Source: Pleionea litopenaei (GTDB lineage: Bacteria > Pseudomonadota > Gammaproteobacteria > Enterobacterales > Kangiellaceae). From it: 64,000 bases of DNA. Shown piece by piece: positions 1 through 9,963 of this stretch (the stretch's first letter is position 1; every line of letters begins with the position of its first letter). A program made the position numbers and the translations under genes. The notes beneath the pieces were generated by a model, which worked only from the letters and a program-made list of their open reading frames with translations, did no database searches and was not told the DNA's origin. Location of the stretch: positions 3,754,001 through 3,818,000 of the forward strand of contig NZ_CP133548.1 of NCBI RefSeq assembly GCF_031198435.1, written 5' to 3'.

Positions 1-976
1 AGGCTTTGGGCATTGATGAAAAGTGTTCTCGAGCGATTAAACTCAGATCTTGTGAAGGGTTGATAACCAGAGTTTCAATGCGCTTTAAGTTGAAATGCTT
101 ACTCTTAATACGCTCTGGGATCTTATCAAGTGTTGCGTTGATACGATGCAGTCTTTCTAGGTCAGAATCTAAGCTGTCAATAAAAACGCTGTCTAGCAAA
201 TGCCCACCGATTTCTGCAATCGTCGGATATCCCTCTGGGTGAGACAACTCATCATTGGGAGCGTACACTGGATCGACACCGACCACCAAAATGCGATCGG
301 CACCGAGGTGCAACGCAGGACTCAGTGGAGATAAAAAGCGCATGCTGCCGTCGCCGCAATAGTGGTCGCCCAATCGAGTGACTGGGAACACCATGGGAAT
401 GGCAGAAGAGGCAAGCAGATGATGCTTGTTAATGATAGCTGGGTGACCGCGGCGGCGATGTCGACGCCAGATATCCGTATTGGCGGCAGCTTGAAAGAAC
501 GAAATCGATTCGCCACTGGTGTAACTCGAGGCCGTGACACACAGCGCATCTAATGCGCCTTGCGCAATCGCTTTTTCAATAAGTGGGTAGGGAATAACTC
601 GATCAAGCAACTCAGCGAGTGGTGCATTATTGAGTAGGCCGATAGCGCCGCGATGTTTACCGCCAATTAAAAAGCGCAGCCAGCGCATCGAGTTACGCCA
701 AAGGCCCCAAAAGTCGGTTCGAAAAATTTGGTCGCAATGAAATTCTGCCCATACATTCTCGAGTCGACGCATACCCAACCGAAAATGTTGGGCGTATGCC
801 GCGGTGACGGTTGCGTTTATAGCGCCAGCCGAGGTTCCTGAAATAATTGGGAAAGGATTGTTATGAGTGGTTAGCGGTAATAACTCTGAAACAGCTTTAA
901 GAACGCCAACTTGGTAAGCTGCTCGTGCTCCGCCACCGGACAAGACCAACGCGGTTTTGTGGTTTCGAGCGGTCAT
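1..976 (-). CDS. Patatin-like phospholipase, 3' end beyond the window
   Basis: The gene reads leftward from an ATG at 976 and is still open at base 1, so about 325 N-terminal residues are visible and the C-terminus is missing. The first 20 residues hold the patatin oxyanion motif GGGARAAY. The nucleophile elbow GTSAG follows at about residue 50, and a catalytic-Asp motif GDGS lies near residue 208. These define a Ser-Asp dyad acyl hydrolase of the patatin/RssA-like family, probably acting on phospholipids or acyl esters. There is no signal peptide, so it is probably cytosolic or membrane-peripheral. Its ATG overlaps the TGA of the upstream transglycosylase gene (ATGA), which implies translational coupling. 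The substrate cannot be told from the sequence. Confidence 0.85.
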   Translation of the reverse strand, partial: MTARNHKTALVLSGGGARAAYQVGVLKAVSELLPLTTHNNPFPIISGTSAGAINATVTAAYAQHFRLGMRRLENVWAEFHCDQIFRTDFWGLWRNSMRWLRFLIGGKHRGAIGLLNNAPLAELLDRVIPYPLIEKAIAQGALDALCVTASSYTSGESISFFQAAANTDIWRRHRRRGHPAIINKHHLLASSAIPMVFPVTRLGDHYCGDGSMRFLSPLSPALHLGADRILVVGVDPVYAPNDELSHPEGYPTIAEIGGHLLDSVFIDSLDSDLERLHRINATLDKIPERIKSKHFNLKRIETLVINPSQDLSLIAREHFSSMPKA

Positions 977-1539
977 GCTTTCCAGCGTTTTCGTAGTGCT
1001 CGGTAAACTTTCATTGGGTATTTCATTTTACCGTAACTACCGTTGTAACGAGCTAATGCATTTGTCACGTTTTTGCGCTCTCGTTTAATGTATAAACTCA
1101 AGATAGCACAGCCATAGCGAATGTTGGTTTCGATATCCATTAAGTTGTCATCAGGGTGGCCAATTTCTTCTTTCCAAAATGGCATGATTTGCATTAATCC
1201 ACGAGCGCCAACACGGCTAATGGCAAAACGTTCAAAGTTAGATTCAACTTCCATCACTGCCAATACTAGTTGTGGATCGAGCTTGTAGGCTTTCGCGTAT
1301 TTATGAGTCAACTTTAAAATGGTAAAGCGCTCTTTTTCCGGAACGTTGGGTGCCCGACGTGCCAGACGTTTCGACATGTCTTTCATCCAAACCTCGGCTT
1401 CGAAGCGATCGGTGAAGGAGTGCTCTTCGTCGAGTAAAGCTTTCAGCTCGTTGCGAAAATTGTCGTCGGGGCGCTCCTGGTTGGCAAGCAACCAGTGAGA
1501 CGACAAGAATACGAGTAACAATAATGTGGTTCTTAACAT
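973..1539 (-). CDS. Lytic transglycosylase, SLT (GH23) domain
   Basis: This 188-residue protein starts with a hydrophobic signal peptide of about 20 residues ending near LLANQ, so it is exported. The C-terminal half carries the SLT signature: the catalytic Glu in MEVESNF (about residue 97), then GLMQIMP, and NIRYGCAIL followed by ARYNGS. It should cleave peptidoglycan glycan strands to 1,6-anhydromuropeptides in the periplasm. It is short compared with Slt70 or MltC, consisting of one domain with an alpha-helical lead-in. It lies 53 bp downstream of proS on the same strand and overlaps the patatin-like gene by 4 bp, so the three may be co-transcribed. There is no lipobox, so it is probably soluble. 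Confidence 0.85.
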   Translation of the reverse strand: MLRTTLLLLVFLSSHWLLANQERPDDNFRNELKALLDEEHSFTDRFEAEVWMKDMSKRLARRAPNVPEKERFTILKLTHKYAKAYKLDPQLVLAVMEVESNFERFAISRVGARGLMQIMPFWKEEIGHPDDNLMDIETNIRYGCAILSLYIKRERKNVTNALARYNGSYGKMKYPMKVYRALRKRWKA

Positions 1540-1592
1540 ATCGATTTTATTGTGAATGAACGCCCCAATCGCGTAGTTCCGTTATTCTTTAA

Positions 1593-3314
1593 TTATAGTG
1601 CGAGTTTCTGGTTTAAAAAGTCGACTGCGTCGGCCATTGCTACATCAACTTTTTCATTGGTTCGCCGTGATTTGTATTCAAAGGTGCCTTGGTCGATACC
1701 TTTGTCTGAAATTACAATCCTATGAGGCACACCCATCAGTTCCATATCGGCAAACATGACGCCAGGTCGTTCTTTCCGATCATCGAAAATAACTTCAATG
1801 CCTTGTTCACTGAGTGAGGCGTAAAGTTGTTCCGCCGCTTCTTGTACTCGGTGTGAGCGATGCATGTTCATCGGAACGATGGCAACGGTAAAGGGTGCGA
1901 TAGCATCTGGCCAAATGATGCCGTAGTCATCGTGGTTTTGTTCAATTGCGGCCGCGACAATACGGCTGACACCTACACCGTAACAACCCATGGCGAGGGT
2001 GACGGCTTTACCTTGTTCATTCAGCACATTGGCATTCATAGCTTCGCTGTATTTCGTACCCAGTTGAAAGATATGTCCGACTTCGATGCCGCGTTTTATG
2101 GTTAACTTCCCTTTGCCATCCGGTGCGTTATCTCCCTCTACGACATTTCGCAGATCGTAGACTTCGCTGATGGTTGCATCCCGCTCCCAATTAGCTCCGT
2201 TGTAATGCTCTCCGGTCGCATTGGCTCCACAGATAAAATCAGCCATAACCGCCGCATCACGATCAACAATGATGGCGAGGTTTAGGTTCACTGGGCCGAT
2301 ATAGCCGGCTTTGCTTGCCGCGATGCTAGTAATTTGTTGCTCGCTGGCTAAGGTAAGAGGTGCCTTAATCAACGGATGTTTTTCGGCTTTGATTTCGTTT
2401 AATTGATGGTCACCACGTAAGCAAATAGCAACTAAAGGATGCTCTTCTGTAGCGCCCTCGACCAACAAGGTTTTTAAAATTTGTTGAGCGTCGCAATTAA
2501 AGTGTTGAGTCAATTGCTCTACGCTTTCGCAATTCGGCGTCGCTTCTTTTGTAAGCTCACGAGTTGCCGCTGGTCGTTGTATCGTTGGTGCTGCAGCTTC
2601 TGCTTTTTCAACATTCGCGGCGTAGTCACTGGCATCACTGAAAGCAATCGCGTCTTCACCAGAGTCAGCCAAAACATGGAATTCATGAGAAGCATTGCCA
2701 CCAATAGCTCCGGTATCGGCGAGTACCGCACGATACTCTAGCCCTAAGCGGTCGAATATATTGCAATAAGCTTGATACATGCGTTGATAGGTTTCTTCTA
2801 GGCTCTGCTCATCAACATGAAACGAGTAAGCATCTTTCATTAAAAACTCGCGTGCTCTCATAACGCCGAAGCGTGGGCGAGTTTCATCTCTAAACTTGGT
2901 TTGAATTTGAAAGAAGTTAGCGGGCAATTGCTTGTAAGAACGAATTTCGTCACGAATGATCGCCGTCACCACTTCTTCATGAGTCGGTCCTAAGCAGAAT
3001 TCGCGGTCATGCCGATCTTTTATGCGGAGTAATTCTGGTCCAAATTGCGCCCAACGGCCTGACTCTTCCCATAGATCCGCAGGCTGTACCATTGGCATCA
3101 AAATTTCTTGTGCGCCAGCACGTTCCATTTCTTCACGCACAATACCTTCAACTTTTCGCAACACTTTAAGTCCGGTGGGTAGCCAGCTGTACAGACCTGC
3201 AGCTGCGGCAAGTTTTCGAATTAAGCCAGCGCGCAACATAAGTTGGTGACTAGTGAGAACCGCATCTGAAGGCGTTTCTTTTAATGTGGCGACAAGGTAT
3301 TGTGTGGTGCGCAT
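1593..3314 (-). CDS. proS: Prolyl-tRNA synthetase (bacterial type, with editing insertion)
   Basis: ProS charges tRNA-Pro with proline in the cytosol. The ATG at 3314 gives 573 residues, matching the roughly 570 of bacterial-type ProS, and the N-terminus [15 protein letters not shown] is typical of the family. A TTG two codons upstream is also in frame but less likely. Class II synthetase motifs are visible: motif 2 around [25 protein letters not shown], and motif 3 near the GCYGVGVSR segment. The long INS editing domain lies between them at about residues 225-400. The anticodon-binding domain is C-terminal. The gene is divergent from the PLP enzyme at 3574 and leads the run proS, transglycosylase, patatin. 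Confidence 0.97.
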   Translation of the reverse strand: MRTTQYLVATLKETPSDAVLTSHQLMLRAGLIRKLAAAAGLYSWLPTGLKVLRKVEGIVREEMERAGAQEILMPMVQPADLWEESGRWAQFGPELLRIKDRHDREFCLGPTHEEVVTAIIRDEIRSYKQLPANFFQIQTKFRDETRPRFGVMRAREFLMKDAYSFHVDEQSLEETYQRMYQAYCNIFDRLGLEYRAVLADTGAIGGNASHEFHVLADSGEDAIAFSDASDYAANVEKAEAAAPTIQRPAATRELTKEATPNCESVEQLTQHFNCDAQQILKTLLVEGATEEHPLVAICLRGDHQLNEIKAEKHPLIKAPLTLASEQQITSIAASKAGYIGPVNLNLAIIVDRDAAVMADFICGANATGEHYNGANWERDATISEVYDLRNVVEGDNAPDGKGKLTIKRGIEVGHIFQLGTKYSEAMNANVLNEQGKAVTLAMGCYGVGVSRIVAAAIEQNHDDYGIIWPDAIAPFTVAIVPMNMHRSHRVQEAAEQLYASLSEQGIEVIFDDRKERPGVMFADMELMGVPHRIVISDKGIDQGTFEYKSRRTNEKVDVAMADAVDFLNQKLAL

Positions 3315-3573
3315 AAACAATTTCCGAAGTTAATTAGCTTATATAGTTGGCGCTATTCTACCAGTGAAATTCTATTCGCTAAAAGGCGCTTTGTACGGCA
3401 ATGACTGAAAAAGTCGTATTTTTTATAAAATTACTTTAATTTAATCCGTTGGGTGCGCTCAAGACGCCAAGTTTTCTGCGTTGTGCTTGATTCAGAAAGA
3501 AGAATTAACCGTTCTGCTACAGGTCTAGTTTAAAGTGTGAGGTGCCGATTGAACCTGCAAGGAAGTCATTCAG

Positions 3574-4707
3574 ATGTCTAAATTCTCAATTATTAACTTG
3601 AATGCCGCCGGGCAAGCGACGCCATCAAACAGTGTCGTGAAAGCCCAATGTGATTATTTACACCAGGAACAAATGATCGGAGGCTACTGGTTTGCAGAGC
3701 AGCAGTCTGAGCACTGGCAACAGCTCTACGAGTTGATAGCGCAGCTGTTGAATTGCCAAACGTCGCAAGTATCTTTGCAAGACAGTGCAACTCGAGGCTT
3801 ACAGTTGAGTTTATTGAGCATCCCATGGCAACAAGGAGATGAAGTGGTGGTGACTCAGCAAGAGTACGGTGCCAATTGGGTACCATTACTGCAGCTGCAA
3901 CAGCGCTACGACTTAACAATACATTGTCTGGGTAACCGTGATGGAGCGCCCGATTTTAGCCAGCTGAAACAGCTGGTGACAGAGCGAACACGGTTAGTGA
4001 TGGTGACTTGGGTGGGTTCGCACAACGGAAGTGTTGCTGATCTTGGGGCCATGACGGACCAACTAACCGGATTCGATGGGTATGTGATCATAGACGCTTG
4101 CCAAGGCATGAGGCAGAGAGCGTTAGACGTATCACAGGTTCGCTGCGATTTTGTGGTTGCAACCGGGCGAAAGTTTCTTCGTGCGCCACGAGGAACTGGA
4201 TTTTTGTACACCTCCGATCGCGTGTTAGAAGCTGGTTTATATCCTCTTGTCACTGATCATGTGGCTGCAAACTTGTTGTCTTGTGATCGTTGGTCTCTTC
4301 GAAGCGATGCCCGCCGGTTTGAATGTTGGGAAGCGAACTGGGCCAGTCGAATGGGATTAAAAGTCGCTCTCATGGAACTGTTAGCGAACCCCGAGCAGGT
4401 TTACCAAACGCTCGCCCAGATTAGTCTCGAGTGTCGAGAGCGGTTGAGTCGAGTTCCGGGAGTAGAATTGCGTGATACGGGTAATGACCTTTCTGCCATT
4501 ATAACTTTCCAACATCAACACCGATCGGCGGCTCAACTTCACCAATATTTGCGCTCTGAGGGCATTGAAACATCCATTTCGCAAAGTGATGCTGGACCGA
4601 TGGATTTTGCTCAGCGACAGCTATCGCAGTTGAATCGCGTGTCGCCGCATATTTACACCACCGAGCAGGATATTGATCAATTAATCTCTCGGTTGTCAGA
4701 TGCTTAA
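3574..4707 (+). CDS. Class V aminotransferase-fold PLP enzyme (possible EgtE-like C-S lyase)
   Basis: The 377 residues have the class V (NifS/CsdA-like) architecture: the PLP Asp in YVIIDACQGM (about residue 173) and the Schiff-base lysine in ATGRKFLRAPRGTGFLY (about residue 196). Family members include cysteine desulfurases, isopenicillin-N epimerases and the hercynylcysteine sulfoxide lyase EgtE. I see no cysteine in the usual desulfurase active-site loop context. The GRKFLRxPRGTGF motif recurs in EgtE-like and related lyases. Because egtB and egtD lie near 43-44 kb in the same window, a role as the last step of ergothioneine synthesis is attractive but inferred. The gene stands alone, divergent from proS. 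The alternative is an uncharacterised amino-acid lyase or transaminase. Confidence 0.75.
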   Translation: MSKFSIINLNAAGQATPSNSVVKAQCDYLHQEQMIGGYWFAEQQSEHWQQLYELIAQLLNCQTSQVSLQDSATRGLQLSLLSIPWQQGDEVVVTQQEYGANWVPLLQLQQRYDLTIHCLGNRDGAPDFSQLKQLVTERTRLVMVTWVGSHNGSVADLGAMTDQLTGFDGYVIIDACQGMRQRALDVSQVRCDFVVATGRKFLRAPRGTGFLYTSDRVLEAGLYPLVTDHVAANLLSCDRWSLRSDARRFECWEANWASRMGLKVALMELLANPEQVYQTLAQISLECRERLSRVPGVELRDTGNDLSAIITFQHQHRSAAQLHQYLRSEGIETSISQSDAGPMDFAQRQLSQLNRVSPHIYTTEQDIDQLISRLSDA

Positions 4708-5203
4708 AAAGTCATGGGTTTTGCAATAGTCCATTGTTTAATGGGCTTATGCCAAAACATTAGCAATGGTCAGATGTCGCACCTTGCAATATTCGCGTAG
4801 AATTGGCAGGGTGTTGTAGATGTCAATTTGCGGCTTGGTTTGTTTTTTGAGAAAGCGTTTTTGAAAGTGCGTTTATGAACCTTCGTTCATGTAAAGCCTT
4901 TGCTTCGAAAGGCTCATATTTTCAATACCCTTCCATATGGTACAGCGAATAAGGTGATGTGAATGTCGAGAATTTAAAGCCTTGGCTTAAGTTCTCTAGA
5001 GACTAGCATCTCCCATAACGAGTCATCAGAAAGTGAGCCATAAGAAAGTTGAGATATGATCAATGAGTCATACTAGCAAAATAAACCCTTGATACACTAT
5101 GCTACTTTAGTGCTAAGTTTAGGGTAATTGAGCGTTTAATAGCGACGAATAAGTCTAGCAGCGCGATTGATTTGAATGACAGTGCTTAGGATCCGACCGA
5201 AGA
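4708..5203 (+). other. Intergenic region upstream of maeA with two adjacent hairpins
   Basis: About 500 bases separate the PLP enzyme from maeA and contain no convincing ORF. At 4875-4890, ATGAAC pairs with GTTCAT around a CTTC loop. It is followed directly by AGCCTTT and AAAGGCT (4895-4914) around a 6-nt loop. Neither is followed by a T-run, so they are not clear terminators. They could belong to a structured 5' leader or a small RNA. I recognise no known riboswitch consensus. Confidence 0.35.
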
Positions 5204-6940
5204 ATGGTCGAAAAAAATTTAGTTGAACCGCTTAATGAGAGAGAAAAGCGAATAATGTCCAGTCAGAAACGACCCTTGTATATTCCCTATGCCGGTCCCG
5301 TATTATTAGAAACCCCTTTGCTTAATAAAGGGAGTGCTTTTTCAGAATATGAGCGACAAACATTTAATTTGGAAGGTTTACTTCCTCACAATATCGAAAC
5401 GATCGATGAGCAGTCTGCCCGTTGCTATGAGCAATTAAAGGGGTTCACTCACGATCTCGATAAACATATTTATCTACGCAACATACAAGATACTAATGAA
5501 ACGCTTTTCTACAAATTGGTCGTTGACCATGTAGAAGAAGTGATGCCTTTGATATATACCCCAACCGTTGGTAAAGCTTGCCAAGATTTTTCAAAAATTT
5601 ACCGTCGTAAGCGTGGGTTGTTTATCTCTTACCCAGACAAAGACCGAATTGATGATATGTTGCAGAATGCAACCAAGCATAATGTCAAAGTCATCGTGGT
5701 GACTGACGGAGAACGAATTTTAGGGCTTGGCGATCAAGGCATTGGTGGAATGGGAATTCCGATTGGTAAATTATCTTTGTACACGGCCTGTGGTGGTATC
5801 AGTCCTGCTTATACGCAGCCCATCGTGTTAGATGTTGGCTGCAATAATAAAGAGTTGCTTGAAGATCCAATGTATATGGGATGGCGTCATGAGCGAATTA
5901 CTGGTGATGAATACTATGAATTTGTCGAACTCTTTATTCAAGCGGTAAAACGTCGATGGCCAGAAGCGCTGTTGCAATTTGAAGACTTTGCGGCAACAAA
6001 TGCAACGCCGTTACTCGAAAAATATCGTGATGATCTGTGTTGTTTTAACGACGACATACAAGGTACTGCTGCCGTCACCGTTGGCACGTTGTTGGCGGGT
6101 TGTAAGCAAATTGGTCAAGATTTGAAAGATCAGCGCATTGTTTTTCTTGGCGCTGGCTCAGCGGGCTGCGGCATTGCCGAGCAAATCATTGCGCAAATGC
6201 AACGTGAAGGATTGACTGAGTCTGAAGCTCGAGAGCGTATTTATTTGATCGACAGTCGTGGTTTATTGACCGACGATTTGGACTATTTAAAGTCGTTTCA
6301 AAAGCCCGTCGCGCAAAAAGCATCGATTGCAGAAGGCTGGACGCGTAACGAGCATGGGCGAGTGGATTTCTTCAACACAGTAAAGCATGCCAAGCCAACC
6401 GTATTGGTAGGTGTGTCAGGGCAACCTAATGTGTTTACTCAAGAAATTGTTCAAATGATGGCTGAGCATTGCGAACGCCCCATTATTTTACCACTGTCTA
6501 ATCCTACATCTCGTTGCGAAGCTCTACCGGAAGATCTGATCCGTTGGACCGAAGGTAAAGCGATCATTGCCACGGGAAGTCCTTTCCAGCCCGTTCCTTT
6601 TAATGGGCAGTCTTATCCGATCGCTCAATGTAATAATGCGTATATTTTTCCGGGGGTAGGGCTTGGCGTTCTTGCAACGAGAGCAAGTCGAGTTACTGAT
6701 AATATGTTGATGGCATCGAGTGAAGCGCTGGCACAATATTCATTGGAACATGCCAAAGGCGCATTGCTACCACCGTTATCCGATATTCGTGAAGTCAGTT
6801 TAGCCATTGCTCATGCGGTCGCTCGACAAGCGATGGAAGATGACGTCGCGATAACTATTTCTGATGAAGCGCTTGCCGAAAAAATTCAGAAGAACTTTTG
6901 GACTCCCAATTATCGGCAGTATCGCCGAGTGTCCTTCTAG
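5204..6940 (+). CDS. maeA: NAD-dependent malic enzyme (malate to pyruvate + CO2)
   Basis: The protein oxidatively decarboxylates L-malate to pyruvate in the cytosol. It follows E. coli MaeA (SfcA) almost segment by segment: [66 protein letters not shown] and the NAD fold [15 protein letters not shown]. It ends YRQYRRVSF, like E. coli. The frame opens at 5204 for 578 residues. An ATG at 5255 gives [11 protein letters not shown], nearer the E. coli start and preceded by a purine-rich GAGAGAGAAAAG, so the true start may be 5255. It is monocistronic, with a strong hairpin 20 bp downstream. Confidence 0.96.
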   Translation: MVEKNLVEPLNEREKRIMSSQKRPLYIPYAGPVLLETPLLNKGSAFSEYERQTFNLEGLLPHNIETIDEQSARCYEQLKGFTHDLDKHIYLRNIQDTNETLFYKLVVDHVEEVMPLIYTPTVGKACQDFSKIYRRKRGLFISYPDKDRIDDMLQNATKHNVKVIVVTDGERILGLGDQGIGGMGIPIGKLSLYTACGGISPAYTQPIVLDVGCNNKELLEDPMYMGWRHERITGDEYYEFVELFIQAVKRRWPEALLQFEDFAATNATPLLEKYRDDLCCFNDDIQGTAAVTVGTLLAGCKQIGQDLKDQRIVFLGAGSAGCGIAEQIIAQMQREGLTESEARERIYLIDSRGLLTDDLDYLKSFQKPVAQKASIAEGWTRNEHGRVDFFNTVKHAKPTVLVGVSGQPNVFTQEIVQMMAEHCERPIILPLSNPTSRCEALPEDLIRWTEGKAIIATGSPFQPVPFNGQSYPIAQCNNAYIFPGVGLGVLATRASRVTDNMLMASSEALAQYSLEHAKGALLPPLSDIREVSLAIAHAVARQAMEDDVAITISDEALAEKIQKNFWTPNYRQYRRVSF

Positions 6941-6959
6941 TTCCTAAGTTTTACTTTCC

Positions 6960-6995
6960 AGTATCCTCAGGCACTTTTTCTTGCCTGAGGATACT
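6960..6995 (+). terminator. Hairpin downstream of maeA
   Basis: A perfect 14-bp inverted repeat, AGTATCCTCAGGCA paired with TGCCTGAGGATACT, encloses an 8-nt loop and starts 20 bp after the maeA stop. The following sequence CTTCTAAGTT has only a weak U-tract. It is most simply the maeA transcription terminator. Confidence 0.75.
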
Positions 6996-7169
6996 CTTCT
7001 AAGTTAAAAACTCGATTCTCGGTTGATCATACGATCTTGTTAGATAAAAGTAATAATGAAAGATAAGAACTTATTTACTGGACAACTTAACGGTTTAGAA
7101 TGAATTCGTTAAGATTAAGAAAGTCTTGACTGCTGATGTCGAAACTTGCAAACCAAGGAGCGGGAACAA

Positions 7170-7832
7170 ATGTCGATCACCCTGTTGAGTGAAACTGACC
7201 AAGTCAAATCGCTTTACCGAAATTTAGTGGTGGTTGATAACTTTTATCCGGATCCGGATGACGTTATTAAGCGAGCGTTAACCATGAATTTTGTTGAGCC
7301 AGAAGATGTCAGTGGCTGGCGCACCGAAGCTGGCTTTGTGGTTGATAATTTTTTGAGCTTGGTACAGCAAAAAACCAATCTAACGATTAAACAATTTTCT
7401 CTTCCGCGAGGAACGCCACAAGATAATGGCGTGGTGTTTCACACTTTCTCAGCGGGGAAGCGAGTCGACAAACCAAACGTACATTGGGATGAACCCATGA
7501 GTCATTGGATCATGATCATTTATTTGTCAAAAAACATTCCACTGGATTGTGGAACCAGCTTTTTTCAGCATAAACGAACACAGCTTACCCGTGTTCCAAC
7601 GAGCGCAGACGCTAAGCGCCTTGATCAACCACTAATTGATCTGCGCCAGCAATTACTTCGCGATGGTTGTTACAAGCAGCGTTTTGTTGAACTCGCACGA
7701 GTCGATTACCGGTTCAACCGAGCGGTCATCTTTCCTGCTCGCTATTTACATGCAGCCACCGAGCATTTTGGACAAAACGTTGAAAATGGTAGGCTTCATC
7801 AGGTTTTTTCGTTTTCTGCGATTACCGCTTAG
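7170..7832 (+). CDS. DUF6445-like protein, probable double-stranded beta-helix Fe(II) oxygenase fold
   Basis: The start at ATG 7170 is fixed by AAGGAG nine bases upstream; a TTG at 7146 is in frame but lacks this. The 220-residue protein reads like DUF6445 family proteins. A 2OG-Fe(II)-oxygenase-like metal site can be proposed from NVHWDEPMSHW (HxD, about residue 105), a distal His in FPARYLHAATEHF, and an Arg in GRLHQVFSF that could hold 2-oxoglutarate. There is no signal peptide. It stands alone upstream of the ureido operon, with 269 bp between. The substrate is unknown; relatives often sit near halogenase or TonB-receptor genes, which I do not see here. Confidence 0.6.
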   Translation: MSITLLSETDQVKSLYRNLVVVDNFYPDPDDVIKRALTMNFVEPEDVSGWRTEAGFVVDNFLSLVQQKTNLTIKQFSLPRGTPQDNGVVFHTFSAGKRVDKPNVHWDEPMSHWIMIIYLSKNIPLDCGTSFFQHKRTQLTRVPTSADAKRLDQPLIDLRQQLLRDGCYKQRFVELARVDYRFNRAVIFPARYLHAATEHFGQNVENGRLHQVFSFSAITA

Positions 7833-8023
7833 ATCTCACTAAGACAGGGTCAAACTGACGCTGTTCACCGACCCATGCATCAATCGAGTGCAAAAGGGAT
7901 TGTCCTTATCCGTGTTTGTTGACGACCTGTTTCTTTTAGCCGAAGAGCTTATTTTTTAGGTTTTTCTGTTTGAAAAATACTCAATTTAAGTGTTTGGTTT
8001 TAAATGAAAACTTCACAAAATTG

Positions 8024-8063
8024 TGATCTAGGTAATTTGACCACAAAGTAATATTGATCTAGG
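8024..8063 (+). promoter_or_regulatory. Pair of TGATCTAGG direct repeats before the ureido operon
   Basis: The 9-mer TGATCTAGG occurs at 8024-8032 and again at 8055-8063. The copies are 31 bp apart, about three helical turns, immediately upstream of the first gene of the 8.1-15.5 kb operon. The phasing suits a dimeric or cooperative regulator, but no known operator is recognised. The second copy also overlaps an in-frame GTG at 8066. Confidence 0.3.
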
Positions 8064-8101
8064 ATGTGGGCTTGTTTTTAAAAAAGGCTTATCCGTTTTC
8101 A

Positions 8102-8527
8102 ATGGAAACCTTACGTCGTTTTTGCACTGTATTGGTGGTTTTGGCGAGTCTTGTCAGTCGAGTGACTGTTGCTGAAGACGTATTAACTCCTGCCTCTCAA
8201 TCCAGCTCTGAGGGTTATTATACTTTGAGATGGGAACATTCAAGTTCAAACTTTCAGCGTTTGGAAGTGTCCAGTGATGCGACCTTTCAAACCATTTCTG
8301 TCGAATATCCGGTGTCTGGAATGAAGGGCATCTCGCTGACTGGTTACCAAGACGGTACCTACTTTTTTCGATTGATCGACGATCAACAACAAGCCAGCAA
8401 CAGTGCAACTGTTGTGGTCAAACATCGATCATTGTCATTGGCAATTATATTGTTTGCTCTTGGTTTCAGTTTGTTTGTCGTATTGATCGGCGTTCTTATT
8501 TTCTCATCTCGCCGTCGCGGCCATTAA
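8102..8527 (+). CDS. Exported FN3-like single-pass membrane protein
   Basis: From ATG 8102 the 141-residue product has a signal peptide (about residues 1-25, ending near VTVAED). A small beta-rich domain with the fibronectin-III look follows: YYTLRWEHS, FQRLEVSSD, DGTYFFRLID. Then comes a C-terminal transmembrane helix (about residues 110-133) and a basic tail SSRRRGH. The expected topology is a periplasmic domain on a membrane anchor. A GTG at 8066 would add 12 residues, but it puts charged residues before a normal signal peptide. The gene ends 13 bp before the symporter and may be an extracytoplasmic accessory to it. No function is known; the FN3 assignment rests on pattern only. Confidence 0.7.
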   Translation: METLRRFCTVLVVLASLVSRVTVAEDVLTPASQSSSEGYYTLRWEHSSSNFQRLEVSSDATFQTISVEYPVSGMKGISLTGYQDGTYFFRLIDDQQQASNSATVVVKHRSLSLAIILFALGFSLFVVLIGVLIFSSRRRGH

Positions 8528-8540
8528 ACTAGGATTACTC

Positions 8541-9959
8541 ATGACCTCTGTTGCTATATCTACAGAATGGGCTCTTACTATTGTTGTTATTTTTGGGCTG
8601 CTGTGGGTGTCTTTTGGTTGGTGGTTGGGTAGAAACAACAAAACGCTCGATGATTTTATGCTCGCCGGTCGGAACGTTGGATTTGCATTTGCTTCAGCAA
8701 CCGCGATGGCCACTTGGATCACCAGTAATACTACGTTGGTAGCGCCTCAATTGACTTATCAGTTTGGGGTGTGGGGGATGATCGGATATTCGTTAGCCGC
8801 ATTGGGTTTAATTTTATTTGCACCCATGGCAAAACGTATTAAAGCACTGATGCCTCACGGCTACACGTGCGGAGATTTTATTCGCAAGCGCTATGGGTTT
8901 TGGGCGTGGATTATTTTTCTTGTGGTGTCGTTGTGTTATGCCTTTGGTTGGTTAGTCAGTTTAGGCATGGCTGGAGGTATTTTATTGTCGGCGCTGAGTG
9001 GCTTAGATTATTTTATTGGTATGTCGGCCATTTTAGCCATTTGTGTTGCTTATACATTACTGGGCGGATTAAAGGCAGTGATCGCAACGGACTTTGTGCA
9101 AACCATTATTATTTTATGTGGCGTCATTTTAATCGCATACATTGGCATTACCGATATTGGCCTCGATGTTATTTATAACAATGTTGAAGACAAAAGCCCG
9201 CAATTATTAAATCTATTGTTTCCTGCAGCAATCATGTTTTTATTTAACAATATATTTTTTGGTATCGGTGAAATTTTCCATTCAAACGTATGGTGGTCGC
9301 GAGCCTTTGCGTTCAAAGAAAATATTGGTAAAAAAGCGTTTCTAACTTCGGGGTTACTATGGTTACCGATACCCATCGTTACTGGGTTTGTTGCCATGGC
9401 CGCATTTTCTTTAGACGTTTATCCTGAAAGTGCCGATATGATAGGGCCATTGATCGCCGCTCAAATTTTAGGGAAAGTCGGCGCAATCTTTGTGTTTATT
9501 GTGGTGTTCTCTGCATTGGCATCCAGTTTAGATTCTTTATTAGCGGCAACCAGTGATTTGATCACAAAAGATATTTATAAAGGACTGATCAACAAGAATG
9601 TTTCGAACGATCATCTTTTCCGTTTTAGTAAATACTCCATATTAGTTTTAGGAGTCATTACCTGGCTATTGTGTATTCCCAAAGTAGCCACACTCGGTTC
9701 ACTGCTTAACTTTACAGGCGCGTTTGTCGCAAGCACTATTTTTCCGATCGTTTTTGGTCTCTATTATCGTCGTTTAAATGGCGTAGCTGCTGCTTTTGCG
9801 ATGGGCTTAGGGACGCTTTGTGGCCTAATTGCCTATTTTGTTATTGGTTTTTATGTTGCGGCTTTAACCTCTTGCGCTGTTTCTTTATTCATTTGTTTGA
9901 TTGGTTTAGCTGTGAAAGATCAGCAATACAATTGGCAACAACTCCAAAGTGAGGAGTAA
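8541..9959 (+). CDS. Sodium:solute symporter (SSS family, urea-transporter/DUR3-like branch)
   Basis: The 472-residue polytopic protein (about 13 helices) has SSS hallmarks: TLDDFMLAGRNVGFAFASATAMATW near the N-terminus, the LLGGLKAVIATDFVQ segment, and ALASSLDSLLAATSDLITKDIY, whose Ser residues form the conserved sodium site. It should import a small solute with Na+. The overall pattern is nearer urea/DUR3-type and undefined SSS members than PutP or PanF. Placement with a carbamoyltransferase and an M20 ureidohydrolase suggests a ureido compound or urea as substrate, which is an inference. A 40-residue membrane ORF starts 4 bp after its stop. Confidence 0.85.
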   Translation: MTSVAISTEWALTIVVIFGLLWVSFGWWLGRNNKTLDDFMLAGRNVGFAFASATAMATWITSNTTLVAPQLTYQFGVWGMIGYSLAALGLILFAPMAKRIKALMPHGYTCGDFIRKRYGFWAWIIFLVVSLCYAFGWLVSLGMAGGILLSALSGLDYFIGMSAILAICVAYTLLGGLKAVIATDFVQTIIILCGVILIAYIGITDIGLDVIYNNVEDKSPQLLNLLFPAAIMFLFNNIFFGIGEIFHSNVWWSRAFAFKENIGKKAFLTSGLLWLPIPIVTGFVAMAAFSLDVYPESADMIGPLIAAQILGKVGAIFVFIVVFSALASSLDSLLAATSDLITKDIYKGLINKNVSNDHLFRFSKYSILVLGVITWLLCIPKVATLGSLLNFTGAFVASTIFPIVFGLYYRRLNGVAAAFAMGLGTLCGLIAYFVIGFYVAALTSCAVSLFICLIGLAVKDQQYNWQQLQSEE

Positions 9960-9963
9960 TGTC

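Noticed and set aside
8066-8101. GTG at 8066 as start of the FN3-like protein
   Set aside because: It overlaps the second TGATCTAGG repeat and adds 12 residues before a normal signal peptide; ATG 8102 is more natural.
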